Positions 23,122 to 33,919 of a stretch of DNA of 64,000 nucleotides are shown piece by piece (the stretch's first letter is position 1; each line of letters begins with the position of its first letter). This DNA is from Carallia brachiata (taxonomy: Eukaryota; Streptophyta; Magnoliopsida; Malpighiales; Rhizophoraceae): contig JADCRB010000016.1 in NCBI GenBank assembly GCA_021464245.1, positions 13,695,440-13,759,439 of the forward strand, read 5' to 3'. The position numbers and the translations under genes are program-made. The notes below the pieces were generated by a model, which did not search any database, had not been told where the DNA came from, and saw nothing but the letters and a program-made list of their open reading frames with translations.

Positions 23122-23884
23122 TTTTTTTTTTTTTTTTTTTTTCAAAAGGGCAAATTAGATTAGGTTACAAACAAGCTACAAAACCACAAAAAATATACCT
23201 AAACCCCAATTCATACATAAGCTCAAAATAACAGCTCCAAACCCAAATATATTGGGAGTCTAGAGAAAAGTAGCCTAATCAGGCTCATAGGTTCAGACCT
23301 AGCTCAAACGGTTGTAAGGACCACCACCCACAAAGTAGGTAGTGGCGCTCTTGGCCGGATGAAACGCCAGCGAGAATATCAGACACTAACACACAAGTAG
23401 TCAGGTGCTACAAAGGCAGAACTTGGTTGACTGGCCTCAGCACCACACCCCAACGATAGATAACCCAAGGCTGGCCACACCAGAAGGCGGCTAAAACAAG
23501 GAGCACAGCAGCGGTGGCAACCTCACCCCCAACTCCCAATATGTAGACGCGGTGCACCGGCATCCCACCAAAGATTTTACAAAGCCGACTAGAGTAAAAA
23601 ACGGAGGTCCCCCACCCCCGCACCAAGACGGAGCTAAAGCGGAGGAACATGAGACGCGGCGGCACACAATCGGGAGGTCAGAGTAGAAGCAACGAGCAGT
23701 AACTTAAGCACCAAAGACCCATCGAAAACACAATGACAAGATCAAATGAGGACGCGACCAAACCCCTAAAGCCCACCAAAGGGGTAGACAAATGACACAA
23801 AAGCTGAGAAACTACACAACAACGGCTGGTAGAGACGCAAAATCCTTTTAATGCACGATAGTACAGGGAGACGCTCTTACACAC
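23122..23884 (-). mobile_element. 5'-truncated LINE (3' UTR and poly(A) tail)
   Basis: On the plus strand the insert begins with about 21 T residues (a poly(A) tail on the minus strand), followed by about 740 bp of less AT-rich sequence absent from the duplicate copy at 18465. AAATTT flanks it on both sides (23119-23124 and 23885-23890), consistent with a short target-site duplication. No reverse transcriptase motif is present. The sequence resembles a plant L1-type 3' end. Minus-strand frames at 23408-23665 and 23678-23884 are probably remnants of the 3' region and have no recognised domain. Confidence 0.65.
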
Positions 23885-24077
23885 AAATTTATAGATTCAT
23901 TTAATGGAATATATATTATTGTTTTGTACACATATAATATATGTAAATTATATTTTTACAACATAATATTCATGTATATTTTTATGTCAAAAAAATATTC
24001 ATGTATATTTTTATATTAATATAAAATATTATTGTATATAGTATAAAAAGATTTTTTTTTCTTGGTGTCGATCCTAA

Positions 24078-25178
24078 CCAACATTTTTTTATTTTTTTCG
24101 AAGGATGGAAGACCTTATTATATAAGAATAGTCTGTGGCAGTGCCACGCTATCGTAATAAGGACAAAACTTCACTCAGCAATTTTTTTTTATTTGAGCAC
24201 TTCATTTACTCTTTTTTTTAAAGATAAATTCACTATAAAAATATTAATAAATTTATACAAATATTCTTAATAATTAATTGTTATGTTAATAAATTTAAAA
24301 ATCAACATTATACTTTTAACATTAAGGGTCTGTTTGGGTTAACTGTTGAATATTGCTGTTATTGATTGCTGTTACTGATTATTGCTGCTGATTACTGATT
24401 ACTAATTCCTACTTACTGTTGCTGATTGCTAATAAAATTAATAAAATGTTTAATTAATTTTATATTTATTATTACTGTTGAATAATGAAATGTTTAATTT
24501 AAACATATAATTTGTGTAGATATATCATATTAAAAATTTTATTTTTATATTTTATATTTTAGAATAATATTTTATAAATAATATTTAGAATTATTTTACT
24601 TAATTTTTATATTTTTTAAAAAAATATTAATTTTTATTAAATGATAAAAAGTATTATGTTTGAGTTTTTTTTTATAAATGTCAATATTAAAGAAAATTGA
24701 AGTGAAAAAAATATTATTTAAGAATACTTGAAAAAAATTATTAAGATTATATAAATAATAATAAAATAAATTAATATATCTAATTCATGTGTCAAGTAAA
24801 AAAATAGTAAAATTATATAAATATTCTAAGGGTTATTTAGTTTATATAAATTATTATTAATATTAAAAAATAAAAAATAATTCAAAAGTAGTAAAAAGTA
24901 CCTTTTAATCAGTTGCTGTTAGGAAGTCAAATAAAAAAATAAGTATAATTAAACAGTAATGCTAAAAAATTTACCAAACACCTATTTTCTTATTTTTTAA
25001 AAATAAAACACAAATACACCCCTTTAAAAACTAATTCAAACACCTCCTCAACCTTAAATAGTGGGTCGGCACCACAAAAAAAATTTAAATCTGAATTATA
25101 AATAAAAAAAACATAACAAGTCACCCATAAATTATTACTTTCGATTGCTCCACAGGGTGTGGTCTGGAAGGAGATCCA
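24078..25178. mobile_element. Insertion of about 1.1 kb, unclassified
   Basis: In copy 1 the sequence runs directly from TATCCCAACCACATTTGG to GGGTAAAACTAAAACG (18655-18690). In copy 2 the matching pieces (GATCCTAACCAACATT and GCGGAGGGTAAAACG) are separated by about 1.1 kb of very AT-rich DNA. Within it GGGTCTGTTTGG at about 24326 and CCAAACACC at about 24974 are weakly inverted, as in Harbinger or hAT-type MITEs. No convincing target-site duplication was found, so the insert may be composite. Confidence 0.5.
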
Positions 25179-25249
25179 AACCACCCCTAGCGGAGGGTAA
25201 AACGTAATTGGGTAAAAAGGGCTAAAAGGTAAATTCGCAAATTAACATA

Positions 25250-25690
25250 CAAGGATAAATAGAGGAGGAGAAGAGAAATAGAGGCGTTACTCATTAGTTT
25301 AAGAATGAGACTTTGCTCCCGAGGAGGCGGAGAGGGTTTCGGAAGGGCTGTTGCCCACCGTTTCCGCCGCCCGGTTGTTAGCGGAGCCGATGATTTCACC
25401 TCTGCTTTCGCTCCAATTCAACTGCTCTTCTCACACACACATACATATATATATATATTTTTCTCTCTCTCTCTCTCTATCGAGGCGGTGATGATGCCAT
25501 AAGGAGGTGGGTTGTGGAAATACCTATGCCGTGCCCTGGCGTGGTGGCTTCGGGTGGGTCTTTTGAGAGATGGGGTTGTTCTCCGTCCTTTCAAATTCAA
25601 GGCCACTCACTTAGTCGCAGCCACGGGCGACGGCCGCGGTGTTTCTCAAGTCCATCATCCTATTGGCTGCCAGATCTGAGCCTCTCCCTC
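25250..25690. other. Duplicated GC-richer block with TATA-like motif, copy 2
   Basis: GATAAATAGAGG at about 25253, then the block MRLCSRGGGEGF (plus frame from 25305) and a pyrimidine microsatellite near 25440-25480. It corresponds to 18740-19210. The frame is not conserved between copies. A minus-strand frame at 25187-25399 covers the same DNA, and neither is supported as a protein. Confidence 0.4.
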
Positions 25691-26603
25691 CTTTCTTTTT
25701 TTTTTTTTTTTTAAATCATCATTCAATTTTGGCTTTTGCCCTTTGAGGCTAAGATTTTAGTTGATTAATTAATTAGTTTGACCTCCTCTGATAATCGGTT
25801 TTACCAAGACAAAAAAAAATAATTTTAGTAGATTTGTATTGGACTGTTTTCTGTTCAGTTCAATTTTATATGATGGATTAGTGTATTTATTTATTTATTT
25901 TTACATTTTCTTAATGGTTGCGTGATGGGCTAAAAAAAACCTTCGCAAAGTTTTGTAAACAATGGTCTGTTATGGTGATTGTTGATTATATGACAGATGA
26001 TTCACATTCATTTTTTTCCCAAAAAGGAAAAAAAAAAGGAATTGGAAGTTGTAGTAAGACAAAGATTTTGATGTTGGGGTGCCCAATAATCAGCAATTTG
26101 CGTTTTTTTAATGGCCTGATAATTGATTGAGGCAATTAATAGCTTTAATTTCCAGGCTTGTACCCGCAGAAACATGACCACATTTTTCAGGCAATTCAAC
26201 GAAAGGACAAGTTAGATGATATATAAATTGCATGCAAGTGTCAAATGAAGCTGATGCTCTTAATAGACCCTCTACTCTATTGAGTTTGGGAGACAAATTT
26301 GAGATAAAGAGGTCACTCATATTCAGCTCTTGCAGCATTCTGGTTCTGTTTCCGTCTTGGATGTACCATCTTTACAATAAATGGAATAAGAAACTAGGGA
26401 CTAGGGGTAGAATGAATTTAGGGTCAGACGGCATTGGAAGTCACTAATCATGCCAGAATAAGTGTTGAAAGTCATGGCTGTTCCTCGCAAATGCTGTTTG
26501 TTAGTTGGTGCTTTTCATGTGTTGGTTCAAAGGCAACGATTAGCTTTCTTCTCACATAATTTCATCAGTTTCTGGTAGTCTTAAAAACTAAAAACCAGGA
26601 ACT

Positions 26604-26957
26604 TCATGGAGTTTCAGCTTTACCAGAAAGTTCAGATCGTTTAGAATCCAGTATGAGCAAATATAAATAAGAGAAGCAGCTAAGCAAGCAGAATGCAAGG
26701 AGAACAAAATATGCAAAGCGATAAAGAACCATTCCAGCCATTGCATTGCCTGCACCGGTTGAATTAGGTGAAGGTGAGGCTGCCGGAATGGCGGCAGAAA
26801 CTGTTGTCACTGGAGGTAGTGGTGGATCAACAACATTTACTGGATCAAGGATTGGCAGGGGAGCACTTGCTGGTGTACGTTGATACCACAATGTATTGTG
26901 ATTTGCCGCATAGGCTGCATGAGTCAAAAGGGTAAGGAAAATCAACCACCTGATCAT
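26604..26957 (-). CDS. Small secreted AGP-like protein with C-terminal membrane segment
   Basis: 117 residues, family not recognised. The start at 26957 is the Met of MIRWLIFLTLLTHAAYAAN, a clear signal peptide with an AYA-AN cleavage-type site. The mature part has a Tyr/Trp motif (NTLWYQR), then a Pro/Ala/Ser/Val-rich stretch (PASAPLP, PPLPPVTTV, AAIPAASPSPNS) typical of arabinogalactan-type proteins. A hydrophobic segment of about 24 residues (VLYRFAYFVLLAFCLLSC onward) and a short polar tail SELSGKAETP follow. The polar tail argues against a simple GPI signal and fits a single-pass membrane protein. An AG acceptor about 10 bases before the ATG (CAG then GACTGGAAGAA) suggests a leader intron. 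This is the intact member of the tandem pair with 20323-20672. Confidence 0.6.
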   Translation of the reverse strand: MIRWLIFLTLLTHAAYAANHNTLWYQRTPASAPLPILDPVNVVDPPLPPVTTVSAAIPAASPSPNSTGAGNAMAGMVLYRFAYFVLLAFCLLSCFSYLYLLILDSKRSELSGKAETP

Positions 26958-27586
26958 TTCTTCCAGTCCTGTCACAGCGGATAAAAAATTGATGATTAAA
27001 TTCTGATCAAGACAATGAAGGTCAAAATTCCGAGAAAAGAAAAACAAGTGAAGGAAACCGTTCGATTGCTTTTGTCTCCATAAATATAACATAACCTATT
27101 AATCTTCTTCAACAATGTATTGTGATTCCATTTTCGAAAATGTTGTCATATCTTTGCATTTATTGGCATCTGCTGCAATCTGCCTTTAGGAGGAAAAAAG
27201 AAGTGCTCTTTATAGTGTTCCCACATGTACAATAAGATCTAACAATCATACCCATGTTCTTTTTTTCTCTTTCTTTTTTTTTTTTTTTTCTGAGATGAAC
27301 AATCAAACCCATTTTACTTGTGCTTAGATGAATCTTCTATTCAAAGAAAAAGAACATACCGACTCGTCTAAATTCTCCGTCCTTTTAGAGTGATGAACAA
27401 AGATTGAATGTTGGGGGTCTTTAAAAAGGAAAAAATACAGAAGCAAATTGTCCAAAATTACTAACAGTATTTTTCTTTTTTTGTTTTCGCGATAACTACA
27501 GCACGTACAACGTATCAATTGCTGGTCGAGTTTACTGTGTAAAAGAACGGAGAAGTTTCTAGACTTGGGGTGCTTCTTATTTTATG

Positions 27587-27612
27587 TATATATATATATA
27601 TATATATATATC
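27587..27612. repeat. (TA)n microsatellite
   Basis: About 13 TA units lie upstream of the intact AGP-like gene. The duplicate has only a short TATG at the matching place. Confidence 0.8.
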
Positions 27613-27789
27613 TATCGAGTTGTTTGCAGATTTCTTCGAGCCCACCATTTTGGAGTCCAGGTTGTATTTTCTGTTGGCCGGAAAGATGCACTCTCCCATT
27701 TCTAACATCTTAACGGTATTTTGAACTTCTTTCACTCAATCCAACGGAGCCGGTGTCACCATTTCAATATCCTTTGTTTTTCTCCCTCT

Positions 27790-29690
27790 AGTTTTAAGAG
27801 AACAACGAAAAAAGTACGATATATTGTAATCTAATAATAAATATTAAATGTATCAATTAAGAGGTTTTTATGTTCAAACACTACCAAAATATACGATACG
27901 CCTAACATACATATCCCTAGATGCGGTGAATAGTCTAAGTGTTTGGGGTAGACTTACAAAATTTACTCTCTCTCTCTCTCGTAGATTTAACAGTTAACCG
28001 GGTTGATCTAGTTGCACAATTCTTTTGGCTGAACTTTTGGCAGCGCCACCTTTACTTGACCATTATATTGACTAAAAAGAAAAAAAGAAATCAAAGAAGA
28101 ATCAACAGTTGTCAGAAAATTTTACGTTCCTTGTCAATTGTCAAATGTCATACTCTCTCTCCCTCTCCAAAATAACACACTATAAGTATTTTGTAAAGTT
28201 AGATTAAATAATTACATAAAATTATAATTTAATAATAATTTAACGTATTATTTTTTAATGAGTTTTTGACTATTTGTATTTATCGCCCGTTCTAAATAAA
28301 TAAGATTATACAAAAATATCATTGTAAGTTGACGACTTATTAATATTGTTGACAGACACAAAAAAAATTTATTGAGTACAACAGTATTCGAGTTATAAGT
28401 CTTTCATTAATGGTGATTGAATGAGGCACAACAAATACAGTTATTCTGATATTAACTCACAGATTCAATAATTGATATATTTATAATAGATTTTTTATTA
28501 TTAAAAAATAAAGAGTTAGACTAAATAGACTAAAATTATAATAATTATAAGTTAAATATGAGAATAATTCTAGACAAGAGTTTATCTCTAACTACAAAAT
28601 ATATAACATAGCATAAGTCTAATAAATTAAAATATCTAACAAACAATCACATTCTAGATTATCAAAACTAAAGAATATCAACAAAATTTATCAATAATAA
28701 ATATTTTTCCTCTTCATTGAGCACATATTTTTTGTATGTGTTTGCCCCTTTGATCTTAACTAGTATCTGAGAATTGAGTATGTGGATTGCCGTCAGCAAT
28801 AAAGGTAAATCAGTTTTTCTGTCAAAAAAAAAAAAAAGTAAATCAGTTTTTTTTTTCCAGGTAAAATTCCAGTGTAAATTTTAATAACACTTTACTTTAA
28901 ACAATTATTTCTAAATCGGACAATTCTTAACATTAACTAGAACAACTTTTGTTCATAAATAAGCATCTAGCCATTGAATTATTACCAAAATTAGTATTGA
29001 ATAATAAAATAAAAAACATAAAATATAAAATAATTGGACATTATTATTTCTAGTTACTCAATGGAATTCAATAGTATATCACATTAATTTTAAACCCTAA
29101 TTTTATTAAATTTCACATTAATTTAGAAATTTAATAAAATTAGGGTTTAAATTCTACTAATATTAATAAATTTAATTTTCTTAAAAAACTTTTACGTTAA
29201 CCAATATGACAAAAAAAGCAAAAAATTCAATTCAATAAACTAAAATTTAACATATATTACATTTTATTTAATTTATATTCACAATTATTCACGTACATTC
29301 TCATCGAAATAAAACGACGCCCGAGCCGAACCGTCCACTTTGCTGGTGGAGAGCAGGAATAAATACCCGGGCCCACACAATTGTACCACGTTCCCATCAT
29401 CAATACTGTCCGCACTAGATCCAACGGTTGATATTTACCTAAACATCACGTACTAACTCGCGTTGGCAAGCAATCAACGTCTCGCCAGCTAAGCAACTAC
29501 AAAATAAAGAAAGTAAACTCGACCGCAGGGGAATTTGGTGCCATTATTTGTTTATTTATTTATTTCCTCTTTGAGGCTATTTTACTTTTCCATTCCTTCA
29601 GGAAGAACGAAAGCGGAAGACTGTTTCGAACAAAAAGGGAACCAAACACGTTAAGCTAACAGCTGTGGCTATCGATTTCTAGAGAGAGAA
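27790..29690. other. AT-rich spacer upstream of YKT61
   Basis: No supported gene. It contains the perfect inverted repeat at 29091-29149. Nearer the gene it becomes less AT-rich (29310-29690), which is the likely YKT61 promoter. Confidence 0.5.
29091..29149. repeat. Perfect 23-bp inverted repeat
   Basis: The arm at 29091-29113 starts TAAACCCTAATTTTATTAAA. The arm at 29127-29149 is its exact complement, with a 13-base loop between. The arms end in AAACCCTAA, the telo-box sequence seen in many plant promoters. It lies about 0.6 kb upstream of the YKT61 start. Confidence 0.8.
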
Positions 29691-29697
29691 AAAAATT

Positions 29698-29698
29698 T

Positions 29699-29728
<30 letters not shown>
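29698..29728 (+). repeat. (AG)n in the YKT61 5' UTR
   Basis: About 14 AG units end directly at the ATG of YKT61 (29729). GA/CT repeats in 5' leaders are frequent in plant genes. Confidence 0.85.
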
Positions 29729-29732
<4 letters not shown>

Positions 29733-32495
29733 AGATCACGGCGTTATTGGTGTTGAGGTGCAACCCGGACGGATCGGATCCGGTTATATTGGTGAACGCG
29801 TCGGACGTCAGCCACTTCGGCTTCTTTCAGAGGTCGGGCGTCAAGGAATTCATCGTTTTCGTCGGCCGCACCGTCGCCAAACGTACCCCTCCCGGCCAGC
29901 GCCAGTCCGTCCAGCACGAAGGTTTATATTTTTTTTTTTAATTTTTGAACTCTTAATTTATTTTATTATTATTATTTTTTTGGTACGTGTGCGTGAACGC
30001 GTGTTCCGTTTACTTTTTCGATGTGGGAGAATCGAATCGCGTGGAATTTGATTTTGTTTTCGTTGATTTTGGTTTTGATATTTTGGAATTGTTGAATTGT
30101 AATTTTATGTTTGATCCGTTGAGAGTATTTAAATTTAAGGCGACTGATCATTTCTTTTTTGGGAAAGCGCGTGGGCTTGTGTAGATTTTCGAGTGGGCAT
30201 TTTTTGATTGGGTTTGGTTCTTGTTTTAGGGATTTGAGATGGCCAAATTGTGTGCCCCTTCTTTGTTTTTTGGGGTTTTTTTTTTTTTTTTTAAGTTTTC
30301 TCATTTTTGAATCTTTTTATTGTTTTTGTAGAGTACAAGGTCCATGCGTATAACCGAAATGGCCTTGCGCTTTGGGATTTATGGACGATCATTATCCGGT
30401 CCGAAGTGCATTTTCTCTTCTGACTAAGGTAATCCCCTTTTTTTTTGTTATGATTCTAATTTGTAGCTTTGTTTGTTTTCCTGCAAGTGTAGCTGTTCAG
30501 ACTTTGCAATAGTTGCTTGGTCAAATTTTCGAATATACTCTGTAGAAATCATGTATTCTGTCTGTCATTGAACTATGACTTTGAAATGTGCTGCTATTGT
30601 CTAGTTAAATTGCCGTAATACGTTTGTTCTTGCGATTTGATAAAATGATAAATATTTGATCCACATTGCATGACTTGCAATTTTGACATTTGATCAGAAA
30701 TTAAGCATTCATTTTGGACATAAATGCTAAAATTATTTGTATTTATTTATGGAGGATATTATTTGCATGGCCGTAGAAGTTGTGCTATGGTTTGTTTTTG
30801 AAAGTTTCACTCATGTTTAGTATCTTCGACTTCTTGTGATAAGACGGTGAAATGTAAATTTTGCAGGTGCTAGATGAGTATCAGAATAATTTTGGTGAGA
30901 GATGGAGGACGATGCAGGAAGATAATGCTCAACCTTGGCCATATTTGAATGAAGCTTTGACTAAGTACCAGGTGATTATTCCATATTCTTTATTGTGTCA
31001 ATTGTAACTTTTTCATTCGGTTTCCAAATTTTAAACAATTCCTTCATATCAATTACCTTGTTGATTTTATTGTCAGGATCCTGCAGAGGCAGACAAGTTG
31101 TTGAAAATTCAGAGGGAGTTGGATGAAACAAAAATTATCCTTGTGAGTCCCTTACCCCTGTATTTTATCTATACAGACAATACTTTGTAGTGCGTGGTTG
31201 TTTAAGGGACTGCTTTTCTTGGTGATTGTTAACTTTTTTCCTTCGGGTATCTGTCTTTTTAATCCTGCACTTGTGTTCAATTCAACTCTTTAACGATTTT
31301 CATCAATGCTCGAGCTAGTTAGCTACAAATAAGGATTTTTGATGCCATATGTATTTTAGCTTCTAGTCTATTCAACTTTTCTTTCCAGCATTTAGCACAA
31401 GATTTCTATGCATGCAATAACAACTTATAGGCTGAACATGTAAAATTCTTTAATATCAATACATAGCCTTTTTCCACAGCTATTTCTCTTTTCTTTTTTT
31501 TTCCCCAACATTAGATGCTATGATAAACTTCATTGAAAGAACTTATGGTTAACAAGTTAAGGGAATTAATCTCTTAATCTTTCATGTTTTGACGATATTA
31601 TACTGCATTCATGTCAACGTTTGCTGTCTACTTATTCTTCTTTCTCTAACATTTTTATGCGTGTATTTCATTGGTATAGCATAAAACTATCGACAGTGTG
31701 CTTGCACGAGGAGAGAAACTGGACAGCCTAGTTGAGAAGAGTTCAGATCTGAGTGCTGCATCGCAGGTACGATACCCAAATGTTGTGTGCTCCTACTAAT
31801 TACCACATCAGGTTGCAATACATATGAGCTTTTATTCCATTGGAAGCATGTTTAGCTCCTGCTTTATGTTTGTGTGGTTTAGCAAAATAGCTAATATTTG
31901 ATCCACTCCATAACAATTGATGGAACCCTGGTACTTAATAGTTGGAAATCTCACATCAATAGTACGATAATCTTGTTTTTTTGCAGCATGGGGTTGCACA
32001 ATATTTATGTTATTATTAAGGCTTGAATGCTTGATATGTATGATCCCTTTAGATGTTATACTACAGTCTGAACAGAGATGTGTGTTAAACAACTATAAGG
32101 TAAGGCACCTGACCGCAGTGTTTTACTTGAAACAAAACATTTAAACAGTGTTAAACAGAAATAAATTGAATTCCTCAGCCGTTAAACGAATTAACTAGCA
32201 TGAATAAACTTGGAATGTTTTCTTATGATCACGTTGATCTAGTTGGTAATCAATCTTTTATGTATAATGATTTGGTTTCATATTTTTGTCACTTATCCAA
32301 AGAACAAAACTTGGAACTACCATTCAATGAGAGGACTTAAGCTCTTCAATCAGTGTGTAAACTATCAATTAGCAATGCTCTCTCTATACATATGTTATTT
32401 TGGAGGTCACTAACATGCAGACGTTTGAATGGTTGTTGGAACAGATGTTCTACAAGCAGGCAAAGAAGACCAATCAATGTTGTACCATCCTGTAA
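29729..32495 (+). CDS. YKT61: YKT6-type R-SNARE, six exons, one frameshift
   Basis: YKT6 is a prenylated R-SNARE acting in ER-Golgi, vacuolar and other fusion steps. Exons: 29729-29921, 30332-30428, 30867-30971, 31077-31142, 31680-31766, 32445-32495, all with GT-AG borders. The protein starts [11 protein letters not shown] (longin domain), continues [32 protein letters not shown] and the SNARE helix [20 protein letters not shown], and ends CCTIL, the prenylation/palmitoylation motif. The exons total 599 nt, one base short of a 199-residue protein. The gap is in exon 2 near 30366: NRNGL should continue as [16 protein letters not shown], but the bases read CCTTGCG instead of CCTTTGCG. As given, translation stops soon after. 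Everything else is undamaged, so this is either very recent loss or a sequencing error. Confidence 0.92.
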
Positions 32496-33315
32496 ACTCT
32501 GATGCAATGGCATTCACTCGCTGTACAGTTGAAGCCGGCGGGTGAATAATGGTGATTTAATATGTTTATATAGCATTTTCAGTCGTTGTGTGGCAGAGTT
32601 GTGGAATTTCCACCTCTGGGTATTTGTCTCCTGAACGACAAAGGGGGGAACTGAATGTCAACGATAGATTTCTTCTCATAGTTTTTTACACTTATTTTGA
32701 CAATCACAGCCACATTTCATTGGCGTGCATTCAATTCTTCGGTGCTGTGACCTTGTCGTAATTTGCGTTCTTTATGGGCTTATATATCGAACTCCTCACT
32801 CCGATTTCATGGGTTTGCTGTATAATTCTGATGGAAATTTGGAGGTAAATGGCAAATGCCGGTGGTCTGACGGTGTTGTGACCGTGTTGTTATTGAACCT
32901 CTGTTGAGTTAGATTCCTATGTCGCTGTTCTGACGTCGATGGATTCAAGTCGTAATCCATTGCTCTCTCATCGAAGAACGTGATCCCATTACCACACACA
33001 TTGGATATGGTCCAAGAAAACGATGGCCATCCTCGTCACTCCGACAAAGATTAAGAGTGTAGGGGGCACCTCAATGGTCTATCTTGGATCCCACACCACA
33101 TGCGTGAAAATTACTGAGCTGAGGGTGGGACTCAGGTGATGAGGCTTATTAAGCCCACTGGAATTATAAGCTTGGCAAACTTGCTTGGTTATTTACAAAA
33201 GCCCAAAAGCAATGAAATTAACACAAAGTACAGGGGATCTATAGAGGCAGAAAACAGGGCTACTTCGCTGGTCTAGGTGATTATAAGTCTCTAATTGAAT
33301 TGTTCTTTCTGTGTT
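32496..33315. other. Convergent spacer between YKT61 and TIL
   Basis: This is the 3' UTR of YKT61 (to roughly 32900) and the 3' flank of the minus-strand lipocalin gene. No other frame is supported. Confidence 0.5.
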
Positions 33316-33917
33316 CTATTTTCCAAGAATTGACTTGATCCACCAAATCCCTTTGGTGTCCTTGGGGCCTTCTTCTTCTGGTGGTGGATCGCTCTGTGGT
33401 GTCTTGTGAAGCTTGCTCACATCATATCCCTCTTCAATGGCCTTCTCCACCAGCTGATTGTATATCTCATCGTCCAGATGAGTATACCTGCACAATATCT
33501 GCAAAGAAACACACGGCATTGGCTCGTAGGATATGAGCAAACTATAAATAAATCAAGAAACTCAAAACCCATTTCAAGAATCAAAAGGCATACCCAAAGA
33601 AACCTCCTGGTAGGCCCTCCAATCAAAGCACAGGAGTAATGATCATCAAGAAACAGTACCCAGTAATCCCCAACAACAGGAATAATGGGGAGGAAAGTTG
33701 GGACAAAGAACTTGACCTTGAGCTTGGCCTCATCAGTCCATGTCTCATTGAGCACATGCACAGTCCCATTATCCTCATTCAAGGTGTAGGTGGCCCTAGT
33801 GTTCTCCCCATTCTTGGGCTGGAATCTTGATGGGAATGATGCTATCTCATGCCACCTCCCCATCTACCTCTTTGTGTCCAGCCCCTTCACCACTTCCATT
33901 TCTTTCTTGCTGGCCAT
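33316..33917 (-). pseudogene. TIL: Temperature-induced lipocalin, stop and internal deletion
   Basis: TIL is a small membrane-associated lipocalin protecting plant membranes and chloroplasts in heat, cold and oxidative stress. Two exons: 33594-33917 and 33316-33498, intron 33499-33593 with GT-AG borders. The normal start gives MASKKEMEVVKGLDTKR, then a TAG at 33864-33866 where the family has Tyr, followed by MGRWHEIASFPSRFQP, the first lipocalin motif. After HVLNETW the frame goes straight to TDEAKLKVKF, lacking about 18 residues (the family's GGKR, IEGTAYKADP stretch) without frameshift. The end (LHKTPQSDPPPEEEGP, GIWWIKSILGK) is intact. Initiation at 33863 would still give about 150 residues, but it loses the N-terminus and two strands of the barrel. 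With the missing stretch restored, the length would be 186, the usual size. Confidence 0.8.
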
Positions 33918-33919
33918 TG

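Larger units (their letters stand above)
22984..27780. repeat. Segmental tandem duplication, unit copy 2
   Basis: This is the second copy of the unit at 18346-21800. It is extended by a LINE fragment (23122-23884) and by an insertion between about 24078 and 25178. Order and orientation are the same as in copy 1. Confidence 0.85.

Noticed and set aside
30301..30360. Alternative splice site to rescue the YKT61 frameshift
   Set aside because: No AG or GT near 30340-30370 restores the CALGFMDD frame, and the exon borders match the family exactly, so a missing base is the simpler reading.
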